Shown: in pieces, positions 24,037-32,052 of the stretch | Numbering within the stretch: the stretch's first letter is position 1 | How the letters are laid out: each line of letters opens with the position of its first letter | From: CAZIOH01 sp964540815 | GTDB taxonomy: Bacteria; Myxococcota_A; Polyangia; Fen-1088 | NCBI GenBank assembly: GCA_964540815.1 | Contig: CAZIOH010000057.1 | Span: 1 to 41,881 of the forward strand | Reading direction: 5' to 3' | DNA: 41,881 bases | The notes under the pieces: generated by a model | The model's database searches: none | Told to the model about the DNA's origin: nothing | What the model saw: the letters and a program-made list of their open reading frames with translations, nothing else | Position numbers and translations under genes: made by a program

Positions 24037-26568
24037 TTGCGTCAGTGCGCCGCCCCGACCTGCTCCCCGCGTGGTTCCGAGGTAACGGAGCGGGATGCGT
24101 CGACGGCGCGGGCGACGAGGTGGCGCCCCGCGAGGGCCCGCGCGCTCGCCGCGATGCTGCTGCTCGTCGGGGCGGGCGGCGGGCACGCGCACGCGGATGG
24201 GGCCGCGTCCGCGTCCGCCGACGCGGGCATCTCGCACACCGTGGCGCACACCACCATGGATCTGCTGGCCAACCGGGTCCACGCCGCCTCGTACGTGAAG
24301 GATCACCTGATCGTGGACGCTGGCTCTCCCGATCTCCTGAAGTACATCGACGGTGGCTGGAAGACCGCCTGGCTGGTCGATGGGTCCGACCAGGGCCACC
24401 CGGCCGCGCTCACCTTGGGGTTGTCGTCCCTGATGTCCCTGCCCGCGCTCGACGCCGGCGCGGGCACCGGGGGCGCTGGGGGAGGCGTCGCCGGTGTCGG
24501 CGGCGTCGCCGGCGTGGCCGACGCGAGAGGTCCTGCTGGTGCCGGCGGCGCCCCCACCAGGTCGGGGGCGGCTCCGGTCGACGCGGTGGTCACCTTCACG
24601 GCGCGGGCGCTCGCCCCAGGCCAGAAGTGCACGCTGTTCTTCAACGACCGATCCCTCGGGACCCTCGACCTCGACGCCGGTCATGGTCGTCGTTACGAGG
24701 TCAGGGTGCCTGCGACCGCCCAGAAGGCAGGAGACGCCCGGCTGCGGTTCACCTTCAGGTCAGCCGCGACCATCGCGGGCAAGCGCAGCGCCGCCGCCTT
24801 CACGCAGCTCACCTTCGGTCCCGCGACCGAGCCCCCGCCGTCGCCCGGCAGCCGTCCGGTGTCGGTCGACCAGGTCGCGCTGGGCGGCGTCGCGAGGCCG
24901 GCCCTGTCCCTCGCGGTCGGTGCCGGCGCCACCGGCTCGAGCCGCATCTCGTACTTCGTTCAGGTTCCAGCGGCGGCCCACCTGGTCTTCGCTTACGGCA
25001 GCGCGAGCCCGGGCGCCCGCGCCGAGGTCCGGATCTCGTCCGATCGCGCGCCGCCGCGCCGGCTGCTCGAGGCCGCGGCGGGTGCCAGCTGGACCGAGGC
25101 CGACCTGCCGCTCGCCGCGCCGGCCGCCGACGGCCCCGAGGCGGTGCGCATCGACCTCATCTCGCGTGGAGGGACGGTGCACTGGGCGAGCCCCCGGGTG
25201 GTGGTCAGCGCGCCGCCCGCCGCCCAGGTCCCCGATCCGCCCCTCGGGCGGACGCCCATCGATCACATCTTCGTGTGGATGGTCGACACGTTGCGGGCGG
25301 ACAAGGTACGGGCCAACAACCCCGAGACCCGGGTGCAGACACCCAACTACGACGCCTTCGCGGCGGACGCCACCCGGTTCGCGTGGGCACAGGTGCCGGG
25401 CACCTGGTCGTTGCCATCGCACGCCTCGCTCTTGACCGGCGTCTACCCGCCGGTGCACAAGGCCATCGCCCACGAGGCGCGCCTGTCGCGCGAGGTGGGC
25501 TTCATCGCCGAGGAGCTGAAGAAGAAGGGCTTCAAGACCGCGCTGTTCTCGTCGAACGGCTACGTCTCGAACAAGTGGGGCTTCGATCGCGGCTGGGACG
25601 CCTACCGCAACTTCATTCGCGAGAACCTCCCGAACGGCGCCGACTACCTGTGGAAGACCGCCAAGCCGTGGGTGCTGCAGAACGCCCGACGCCGCGAGTT
25701 CGCGTACCTCGCGACGGTGGAGCCGCACGTGGCGTACACGCCGCGCCCCGAGTTCCTCAAGAAGTACTGGAACAAGCCCTACCGGGGTCCGCTCAAGCCG
25801 GCGCTGACGGGAGTTCAGCTCGGGCTCATCGGGGCCGGCAAGCTCCAGATCGACGACAACGACAAGGCCTACCTCGAGGCCCTGCACGACGGGGAGATCT
25901 CGCAGAGCGACGCCCTGTTCGCGGTGTTCATCGCCGATCTGAAGGCCGCGCACCTCTACGACCGGTCGGCGATCATCGTGGTCTCGGATCACGGCGACGA
26001 GTTCGGCGAGCACGGGCGCTTCGGACACGGGCACTCGGTGTATCAAGAGCTGACCCACGTCCCTCTCATCATCCGCGCGCCCGGCCGGCTTCCGGCCGGC
26101 AAGGTGGTGCGGACGGACGTGGAGATCATGGATCTGTACCCGACCATGCTCGATCTCGCGGGCGTCGACCTCGCGGCGCTGGATCTCGCGGGCGAGCACC
26201 CGGGCGCGCTCATCCAGGGGACGTCGCTCGTGCCGCTCGCCTGGGACGAGCTCCCCGCGACTCCCCGGGCGGCCATGACCATCGACGGCCAGACCGCCCG
26301 CGGCGTGAAGGTGGGCCGCTACCGGCTGGTGGCCGCGTCGGGCCGGTTCGAGCTCTACGACGAGCTCGAGGATCGGCTCGAGCAGAAGGATGTCGCCGCT
26401 GCGCGCCCGATCGCGCTCCGTGCCATGCGGGGCGTGCTCGGCGTGATTCACCCGTACGAGGCGCGCTGGTCGAAGAGCCGCTGGGGGAACGCCGCCAACC
26501 TCGCGCCCGCGTTCGCGCAAGATCTTGCAAGAACAGCTGCTCTTCCAAAGACAGCCCTCCAAAAATAG
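24037..26568 (+). CDS. Secreted sulfatase-superfamily hydrolase with N-terminal beta-type domains
   Basis: About 843 residues from TTG 24037. A hydrophobic signal core (RALAAMLLLVGAGG) precedes a mature region whose first about 400 residues are a Gly/Ala-rich, probably beta-sandwich part (VVTFTARALAPGQKC, RYEVRVPATAQKAGDARL). The catalytic domain runs from about 410: VWMVDTLRADK (metal Asp), S458 in SLPSHASLLTG at the nucleophile position, D651 in VVSDHGDEFGEH, and HGHSVYQE. The canonical Cys is Ser and the canonical Arg is His (SxPSH), so it is not a classical formylglycine sulfatase. The start is uncertain: ATG 23941 and ATG 24154 are the alternatives. 24037 is chosen because it keeps basic residues before the signal core and lies just after a possible promoter. 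It diverges from a paralogous membrane protein. Confidence 0.85.
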   Translation: MRQCAAPTCSPRGSEVTERDASTARATRWRPARARALAAMLLLVGAGGGHAHADGAASASADAGISHTVAHTTMDLLANRVHAASYVKDHLIVDAGSPDLLKYIDGGWKTAWLVDGSDQGHPAALTLGLSSLMSLPALDAGAGTGGAGGGVAGVGGVAGVADARGPAGAGGAPTRSGAAPVDAVVTFTARALAPGQKCTLFFNDRSLGTLDLDAGHGRRYEVRVPATAQKAGDARLRFTFRSAATIAGKRSAAAFTQLTFGPATEPPPSPGSRPVSVDQVALGGVARPALSLAVGAGATGSSRISYFVQVPAAAHLVFAYGSASPGARAEVRISSDRAPPRRLLEAAAGASWTEADLPLAAPAADGPEAVRIDLISRGGTVHWASPRVVVSAPPAAQVPDPPLGRTPIDHIFVWMVDTLRADKVRANNPETRVQTPNYDAFAADATRFAWAQVPGTWSLPSHASLLTGVYPPVHKAIAHEARLSREVGFIAEELKKKGFKTALFSSNGYVSNKWGFDRGWDAYRNFIRENLPNGADYLWKTAKPWVLQNARRREFAYLATVEPHVAYTPRPEFLKKYWNKPYRGPLKPALTGVQLGLIGAGKLQIDDNDKAYLEALHDGEISQSDALFAVFIADLKAAHLYDRSAIIVVSDHGDEFGEHGRFGHGHSVYQELTHVPLIIRAPGRLPAGKVVRTDVEIMDLYPTMLDLAGVDLAALDLAGEHPGALIQGTSLVPLAWDELPATPRAAMTIDGQTARGVKVGRYRLVAASGRFELYDELEDRLEQKDVAAARPIALRAMRGVLGVIHPYEARWSKSRWGNAANLAPAFAQDLARTAALPKTALQK

Positions 26569-26684
26569 CGGCGGGCGACGCTGCGCGTGCACGTCGGAGC
26601 CGCGTGTGCAGCGTGTCCGACACGTCGGGCGCTGTCTTTCGTGGTCCCACTCGGCGCGACACCTTTCTCTCCGAAGTCGAGTTA

Positions 26685-26698
26685 CGAATAAAAATTCG
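26685..26698. terminator. Small A-loop hairpin after the second sulfatase-like gene
   Basis: CGAAT-AAAA-ATTCG, a 5-bp stem in an unusually AT-rich patch about 115 bp after the stop. It could be part of the next gene's control region instead. Confidence 0.25.
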
Positions 26699-26708
26699 CC
26701 TTGAAAGG

Positions 26709-26734
26709 TTGACGAAACAGGCGGAAGTTACAAT
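26709..26734 (+). promoter_or_regulatory. Possible promoter for the 68-residue gene
   Basis: TTGACG (26709-26714), a 14-bp spacer, TACAAT (26729-26734). Both hexamers are 5 of 6 to consensus but the spacer is short. The surrounding AT-rich patch contrasts with the rest of the window. Confidence 0.35.
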
Positions 26735-26782
26735 CGACCCAGATCAGCTCGCGTCCAAATAGGAAGAGGGAGGGTATCGGAA

Positions 26783-26989
26783 ATGAATCTAAGGCACATC
26801 GATCCCCGTTCGACTGAGTGGATGGAGACCATCGAGGCGATGGCAGAGAGAGGGGCCAAATTGGAGTCGGGAACAGAGGCGGGAATGGAGCTGTCTGGAG
26901 ACGATCGCGCTCCGACCGAGACCAAGGCTCCCTCGAGCACCGGTCGGTTCGAGAATCGCGTGCACGCGCTCGGCTCGCCTCCGCGCTGA
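26783..26989 (+). CDS. Possible small protein, 68 residues
   Basis: No family recognised. The case for a gene is the long purine-rich ribosome site (AGGAAGAGGGAGGG, 26761-26774) placed 8 bp before the ATG, a promoter-like pair about 50 bp upstream, and an AT-rich leader that is unlike random sequence here. The peptide MNLRHIDPRSTEWMETIEAM then continues acidic, Ser/Thr/Gly-rich and probably disordered, with no hydrophobic segment. It could be a regulatory peptide or a chance frame; other frames over this stretch are also open. A strong hairpin follows 33 bp after the stop. Confidence 0.5.
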   Translation: MNLRHIDPRSTEWMETIEAMAERGAKLESGTEAGMELSGDDRAPTETKAPSSTGRFENRVHALGSPPR

Positions 26990-27021
26990 GCCGCGCGCGG
27001 GTGAGTGACCCCACCGCGAAC

Positions 27022-27049
27022 CGCGGGGAGGGCGCCGGCCCTCTCCGCG
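27022..27049. terminator. Strong 12-bp hairpin between convergent genes
   Basis: CGCGGGGAGGGC (27022-27033), loop GCCG, GCCCTCTCCGCG (27038-27049): 12 pairs including one G-U. It sits between the end of the 68-residue gene (+) and the PfkB gene (-), a good place for a bidirectional terminator, though no T-run follows. Confidence 0.55.
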
Positions 27050-27065
27050 AGAGGCCAGACGCGTC

Positions 27066-27971
27066 TCAGGCAGCGATTGCCCGGGCCCGTTCGGTGGCCT
27101 CGAGGGTCGGAATGCCCTGCTGGCCGCCGAGAGACTGACAGTTGAGGCCGGCCGCGGCGCTGGCAAAGGAGAGCGCCCGGCCGAGGGGCCATGCCCGCAA
27201 GAGGGAATAGGTGAAGGCTCCACGGAAGACCGAGCCCGCCCCGGTGACGTCGACGACGCGCACCGGGAGCGCGGTCTGGCGACAGAGTGCGGTGCCATCG
27301 AATCCGATGGCACCGTCGGCGCCGAGCGTGATGACGGCCAGCTCCGGACCCATCTGGTGCAGATCGCGCACCGCCCGCTCGATGTCGCCCGAATGCGCCA
27401 TCTCGGCCGCCACCCGTTCGGAGGCAATCACCGCGTCCGCCAGGCCGAGGAGCTCCCCGACGCCGGGGCTCATGCGGCGGATGCCGACGACGACCTTCAC
27501 CCCCGCGGCGCGCGCCCGCTCGGCGGCGGCGATCTGCACCTCCACCATCTCCGCGTCGACGTAGAGGATCCGTGCCGACTCGATGAGGTCGCGGGGGATG
27601 TCCGCGGGCACGAGCGGCGTGGTGTCGCCCCGGGTGTAGCGCGTGTAACGGCGGCCGCCATCCTCCTCGATCATCACGAAGGTGACGGGCGACAGTCGCC
27701 CGGGCTCCATCAGCGTCGACGAGGTGTCGACGCCGAAGCTGCGAAGGCGGCTCTGGATCAGCCGCCCGAACTCGTCGTCTCCCAGGCGGGCGAAGTAGCG
27801 GGTCCGCGCGCCGAAGGCGCTCGCCGCGGCCAGGGCGGTCCCCGTCGGGCCCCCGGCCTGGATCGAGAACGTCTCGAGCTCCGCGGCGGAATCGCGGGAG
27901 CGCGGACCCACCCCGATCTGATCGAGGGTCGCCAAACCAATGCCGACGATGTCGGCCTCAGCACCCGGCAT
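27066..27971 (-). CDS. PfkB/ribokinase-family protein with altered catalytic motif
   Basis: A 301-residue ribokinase-like fold. Motif 1 is recognisable (AGGPTGTALAAASAFGART), but the usual Asn after GG is absent. Motif 2, normally DTxGAGDxF, reads DVTGAGSVFRGAF: the catalytic base Asp is Ser247 (codon TCG at 27231-27233). The middle strand, usually containing VVxD, reads VKVVVGIRRMSPG. The overall order, including GADGAIGFDG and VDVDVTGAG-type anion-hole residues, is otherwise kept and the frame is intact. It may be a catalytically dead or repurposed member, for example a sugar or nucleoside sensor. It stands alone between hairpins, 197 bp downstream of the MFS/spermidine-synthase gene on the same strand. 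Confidence 0.85.
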   Translation of the reverse strand: MPGAEADIVGIGLATLDQIGVGPRSRDSAAELETFSIQAGGPTGTALAAASAFGARTRYFARLGDDEFGRLIQSRLRSFGVDTSSTLMEPGRLSPVTFVMIEEDGGRRYTRYTRGDTTPLVPADIPRDLIESARILYVDAEMVEVQIAAAERARAAGVKVVVGIRRMSPGVGELLGLADAVIASERVAAEMAHSGDIERAVRDLHQMGPELAVITLGADGAIGFDGTALCRQTALPVRVVDVTGAGSVFRGAFTYSLLRAWPLGRALSFASAAAGLNCQSLGGQQGIPTLEATERARAIAA

Positions 27972-28139
27972 GCGTCGACCATATCACGAACGCCAGGAAG
28001 CGGCGGCTTCGCGCGAACCCGTAGGCGATCGCGATTCTTTGCGTCGAAGCGCCAGAGCGAGCGCAGCGAGCGGGTCTTTCACCGGGAGGCGCGGCTTCGG
28101 CGCGCCGGCTCGCCGCAGCAAGATCCGAGGGGGTACGTG

Positions 28140-28161
28140 GGGGGGCCGTCCCCGGCCCCCC
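28140..28161 (-). terminator. Terminator-like hairpin after the MFS/spermidine-synthase gene
   Basis: GGGGGGCC (28140-28147), loop GTCCCC, GGCCCCCC (28154-28161), a perfect 8-bp GC stem beginning 8 bp after the minus-strand stop codon. No T-run. A second small hairpin (GGCGCG/CGCGCC, 28088-28106) lies further on. Confidence 0.5.
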
Positions 28162-28168
28162 ACGAAGG

Positions 28169-31100
28169 TTAGCGCTCGGAGGCCGGGAGGAGGGGACGCC
28201 CGAGCCGGCGCTGGCCCTCGATGAAGCGCTCGAGCGCGAGGATCGCCTTGTTGTAGCTGGCGTTCGCGTAGTGGGCGCGGCCGAGATAGTAAAACGTCTC
28301 GGGGCGACGCGCGGCGAAGGGGGCGTTCTCGGCGAGGGGCTTGAGCTCCTCCACCGCGTCCACGTACTGCTCGGCCTTGTAGTCGAGGAACCCCTCGAGC
28401 AGGCTGAAGTCGAGGCCGAGCCCGGTCCACAGGGCCTCGGGCCACTTGTCGAGGATCTTGTAGGCGGTGGCATAACGTCGAGCGCCGACCGCCGCCGCGA
28501 CATCCGGGTACTCCTCGGCCACCTTCTGGCCGTACTGCGCGGCGAGCTTGCCTTCGAGCCGGGGCGGGGCGAGGCCGTCCTCCGGAGCGAGGGGGATCTC
28601 CGGATCCCGATCGAGGCGGGTGGACACGAGGCGGAGGAGCAGCCGGGCGTGGCGGGCCTCCTCGGAGTCGCCGGCCGCCTCGGCACGCCGGGTCCACAGC
28701 TCGGCCTCCCGGGCCTTGCCGTGGGCCAGCAGGCTGCGCGCGAGCAAACCGCAAAGAGCACTCTGATTGGGGCCCTGGTAGCCGGTCACCATCTCGGTGA
28801 GGTGCCCGTAGGGCCACAGGGGGCCGTACACCTTGGCCAGGTAGGGATCGAACTTGGCGTAGCCGAGGAGATCGCGGGGGGCGGCGAACTCGATGCGCGC
28901 GTTGTCGTCGGTGTTGATGGGCGAGCCGGCGGTGAACGACTCGATCTCGTCGGGGGTGAGCAGCAGGTAGGCGAACACGTCGTGCGCCGATTCGATCAGG
29001 CCACGGTGGGCCTCGGCCCGGGTGGCGGGGTGGGCGAAGGCCCGCTCCACCGCGGCGAGATCCAGCTCGAGCGGCGTCTCGGTGGCGATGAGGATGGTGT
29101 CCGACGAGAGATCCTCGGCCGAGAACACGTAGACGTAGGGAAACTCCTCGCGCACGGTCCGGTAGATGGTCTTCACGTTCCACGGGGCGAGCTCGTAGAG
29201 CTGCGCCCACTGGCAGAAGATCCCGCCCGGGGCGAGGCGTCGCTTGATGTCGCGGAAATACTCGCGGGTGAAGAGGTTCGACACCCCCGTCAGCCACGGG
29301 TTGGATGGTTGGCTGACGACCACGTCGAAGCGATCCGAGCGCTGGGTCAGGAAGTTGCGCCCATCGCCCACCCGGGCGGTGACCTTGGGATTGTCGAGCG
29401 GACGGTGGTTCACGTCGTCGAAGAGCCGCGAGGCCCGGTACAGGATCGCGGGCTCGAGCTCGACCAGCTCCAGCGAGGCGATGGGGTACTGGGTGATGGC
29501 GCCGGCCGTCACCCCCGAGCCGTAGCCGATGAGCGCCACCTTTGGAGGGTGGTCGCCCGGATAGAGGAGGAGCGGCAGGAGCCCGACGGTGATCTGGGTG
29601 GGCATGTCGCCCTCGTTCGACGCGTCCACCTTGCCGTTGTTCTTGAGCGAGAGCGTCTTGCCCCACCGGTCGACCGACACCGTGGTGGCGATCCCGTCCT
29701 CGTAGAAGGCCAGCTGCGGGAACTTCCATTCCTTCTTGTGGATCTGGCGGTAGATGTAGTCGCGCGCGATCGACACCCGGAAGAAGCCGGACGAGAACAA
29801 GGTCAGGTTCCAGCGGGGCAGCCCGAGCCCGAGGCCCGCCAGCGCCACCGCCACCCCGACCGGCACCCAGCGCCGCGGGCGCGACGGCGCCGGCGCCGTC
29901 GCGAACAGCGCCACCGCCAGGCCGAGGCCGGTCACCGCCACCAGGTAGATGCCCTTTTGCAGACCGAGGCCGGGGAGCACGAAGAACCCCGAGACGAACG
30001 AGCCGACGATCGCGCCGACCGTGTTCATGGCGTACGCGTTTCCGACGTCCTTGCCCACGCTGCCGAGGGCCGGCGCCACGATGCGCATGGTGAGCGGGAA
30101 GACGCCGCCCATCAGGATGGTGGTGGGCAGGACCGCGATGCAGGCCAGGGCGAACTGGCAGACGAGGACCGCATCCACCCCGAAGCTCGCGGACTCGAGC
30201 AACCAGGTGAAGACCAGGGGCAGCCGGTCGGTGACCAGGTACGACACCCCGATGGCCACCGCGATCCCGAGGTGCAGGGTGGCGAGCCAGCGCACCGGGT
30301 TGGCGGTCCGCTGCGACAGGCGGCCGAACAGCGCCGACCCCGTGCCGAGGCCCACCAGGAAGGCCAGCAGGATCAGCGTGAACGAGTAGGCCGAGGAGCC
30401 GATGAGGACGGCGAGGGCGCGCGTCCACAGGACCTGGATGGTCATCGCGGTGGCCCCCGACACCGCGAACGCCCACAAGCTCACCTGGCGCGCGCGGGCC
30501 GGGATCAGGGCCAGCGGCGGCAGCGCCTTCATGGCGGCCACGTCGCCCCGGGCCGCCGCCTGCTCGAGCATGTGGTCCATGGCCTCGGCCGCCCCGAGGT
30601 GATCGGCGTTGGCCCCCGAGAACCGCGGCAGGCGGCGGGCGACCAGCACCACCGCCGCCAGGGTCAGGTTGAACGAGGCCGCGATCACGTTGGTCCAGCG
30701 GATCCCGAGCCCAGGCAGGAATGCGAAGCCGGCCAGGAAGGCCCCGGCCACCGCCCCGAACAGGTTGACCGAGTACAGCGTGCCGATCCGCAGGCCGACC
30801 CGGCGCAGCTCCGCGGGATGCTGGATGAAGTGTCGCGCCAGGATCGGGAGGGTCGCGCCCATGAGGGTGGTGGGCAGGAGCAGGAGCCCGGCGGAGGCCG
30901 CGAAGCGCAGCACCGACAGGACCGTGTAGCGATCGCCGAAGGTGCTCCACAGCCAGCGGTTGAGCCCCGGATAAAACGAGATGGCCACCGGCACCAGGAG
31001 CGCATAGGCGCCGATGGCGGCCTCGGTCAGCGCGTAGGTCCGGGCCGGGGCGCGCAGGCGGTCGGCCACCCGCCCGGCCAGGTAGGCGCCGAGCCCGAGC

Positions 31101-31243
31101 CCGCCCATGAAGGCCGTGAGCACCGTCGAGACCGCCAGGGTGGTGGACCCGAAGACCAGGGTGAGCATGCGGGTCCACAGCATCTCCAGGACCAGGCCGG
31201 AGGCCCCGGACAGGAAAAAACACCCGAGAATGACGGTGCGCAT
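28169..31243 (-). CDS. Fused MFS transporter/spermidine-synthase-like protein with TPR tail
   Basis: A 1024-residue polytopic fusion. Residues of about 1-455 are membrane helices starting GCFFLSGASGLVLEMLWTRM, the signature of the family, with an internal repeat of this half (ALWAFAVSGATAM..LWTRALAV). Residues of about 500-760 form a Rossmann methyl/aminopropyl-transferase-like domain: VALIGYGSGVTAG (SAM-type glycine loop), LVELEPAI, RVGDGRNFL, VVVSQPSNPWLTGVSNLFT. True spermidine synthases have an Asp at the SQPS position, so polyamine synthesis is doubtful. The last about 250 residues are TPR-like (YYLGRAHYANASYNKAILAL). The reaction is unknown for this fusion family. Its start lies 65 bp from the divergent ECF sigma gene. 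Confidence 0.88.
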   Translation of the reverse strand: MRTVILGCFFLSGASGLVLEMLWTRMLTLVFGSTTLAVSTVLTAFMGGLGLGAYLAGRVADRLRAPARTYALTEAAIGAYALLVPVAISFYPGLNRWLWSTFGDRYTVLSVLRFAASAGLLLLPTTLMGATLPILARHFIQHPAELRRVGLRIGTLYSVNLFGAVAGAFLAGFAFLPGLGIRWTNVIAASFNLTLAAVVLVARRLPRFSGANADHLGAAEAMDHMLEQAAARGDVAAMKALPPLALIPARARQVSLWAFAVSGATAMTIQVLWTRALAVLIGSSAYSFTLILLAFLVGLGTGSALFGRLSQRTANPVRWLATLHLGIAVAIGVSYLVTDRLPLVFTWLLESASFGVDAVLVCQFALACIAVLPTTILMGGVFPLTMRIVAPALGSVGKDVGNAYAMNTVGAIVGSFVSGFFVLPGLGLQKGIYLVAVTGLGLAVALFATAPAPSRPRRWVPVGVAVALAGLGLGLPRWNLTLFSSGFFRVSIARDYIYRQIHKKEWKFPQLAFYEDGIATTVSVDRWGKTLSLKNNGKVDASNEGDMPTQITVGLLPLLLYPGDHPPKVALIGYGSGVTAGAITQYPIASLELVELEPAILYRASRLFDDVNHRPLDNPKVTARVGDGRNFLTQRSDRFDVVVSQPSNPWLTGVSNLFTREYFRDIKRRLAPGGIFCQWAQLYELAPWNVKTIYRTVREEFPYVYVFSAEDLSSDTILIATETPLELDLAAVERAFAHPATRAEAHRGLIESAHDVFAYLLLTPDEIESFTAGSPINTDDNARIEFAAPRDLLGYAKFDPYLAKVYGPLWPYGHLTEMVTGYQGPNQSALCGLLARSLLAHGKAREAELWTRRAEAAGDSEEARHARLLLRLVSTRLDRDPEIPLAPEDGLAPPRLEGKLAAQYGQKVAEEYPDVAAAVGARRYATAYKILDKWPEALWTGLGLDFSLLEGFLDYKAEQYVDAVEELKPLAENAPFAARRPETFYYLGRAHYANASYNKAILALERFIEGQRRLGRPLLPASER

Positions 31244-31308
31244 GGGCGCGAGAATGTAACATCGCCCCGGTCCGCCCCGGTCTGCTCTCGGACAACCCCT
31301 AAGTCGCC

Positions 31309-32052
31309 ATGCCAGTCAAAATCCCGGACGTCACCATGCTGATTGCCACGGACCCACGGCCCGGATTCGGAACTTTGACGGCGACAGGGACGCGAACGGA
31401 AGGCCCGACGGACGAGGCGGCGCTGGTGGAGGCGGTCAAACGCAATGCCCCAGGGAGCCGCGAGGCCGTCTACCACCGCTACAAGCGGCGGGTCTTCGCG
31501 CTCGCCGCCCGCATCGCCGGCCCCGGAGAAGCGGAGGAGGTGGTGCAGGAGGCCTTCATCCGTGTGTTTCGAGGGCTGCCACGCTTCCGGGGCGACTCCG
31601 CCCTCGGCACCTGGATCTACCGCCTGGCGGTGAACGCGGCGCTGTCGCACCGGGCGCGTCGTCCACCCATCGCCGAGTCCCTCGATCAGCGCCAGCACGG
31701 GGGCGGTCGTCTCGCCCACCAGAGACACGGCCAGGACGCGGCCGGCGATGACGGGTGGCTCGAGCCCCAGGCGCACGGGGCGGGCGCGCTCGGTCCGGGC
31801 GGCGACGCGGTGCTGCGCCGTCGGCTCGAGCGGGGCCTGGCCAGCCTGCCCGTGGGGTATCGGACCGTGATCGTCCTGCACGACATCGAGGGGCTCGAGC
31901 ACGAGGAGATCGCGGAGGTGCTCGGCTGCCACGTGGGCACCTCGAAGTCCCAGCTTCACAAGGCGCGGGCCCGGCTGCGCGACCTCCTGTCGGCGGAGGG
32001 GGTCACCGCGGCCGGGGAGCTCGGCGCGCGTGGCGGCGGGAGCACGCGATGA
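31309..32052 (+). CDS. ECF-type RNA polymerase sigma factor
   Basis: A 247-residue sigma-70-family alternative factor. Region 2 covers about residues 36-112 (AAFIRVFRGLPRFRGDS-type block: VVQEAFIRVFRGLPRFRGDS in part, then ALGTWIYRLAVNAALSH). A 45-residue His/Gly-rich insert separates it from region 4 (about 165-228: LASLPVGYRTVIVLHDIEG, HEEIAEVLGCHVGTSKSQL, HKARARLRDLL). ATG 31309 is used; ATG 31336 also fits. The stop overlaps the anti-sigma ATG by four bases (ATGA), the usual stoichiometric coupling. No clear ECF-type autoregulatory promoter was found upstream. It probably controls an envelope response, given the neighbours. Confidence 0.92.
   Translation: MPVKIPDVTMLIATDPRPGFGTLTATGTRTEGPTDEAALVEAVKRNAPGSREAVYHRYKRRVFALAARIAGPGEAEEVVQEAFIRVFRGLPRFRGDSALGTWIYRLAVNAALSHRARRPPIAESLDQRQHGGGRLAHQRHGQDAAGDDGWLEPQAHGAGALGPGGDAVLRRRLERGLASLPVGYRTVIVLHDIEGLEHEEIAEVLGCHVGTSKSQLHKARARLRDLLSAEGVTAAGELGARGGGSTR

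Noticed and set aside
24095..24298. Alternative ATG at 24095 with a good GAGG-type ribosome site for the second sulfatase-like gene
   Set aside because: It is in another frame and gives an Arg/Pro-rich peptide without a signal core; it would require a frameshift for which there is no other evidence.
31244..31308. ECF-type autoregulatory promoter before the sigma gene
   Set aside because: No GGAAC-type -35 with a correctly spaced -10 could be found in this 65-bp spacer.
28271..31342. A 1023-residue plus-strand open frame opposite the MFS/spermidine-synthase gene
   Set aside because: It is antisense to a protein with clear membrane helices and a Rossmann motif; its peptide is Arg/Gly/Glu/His-rich with no domain.
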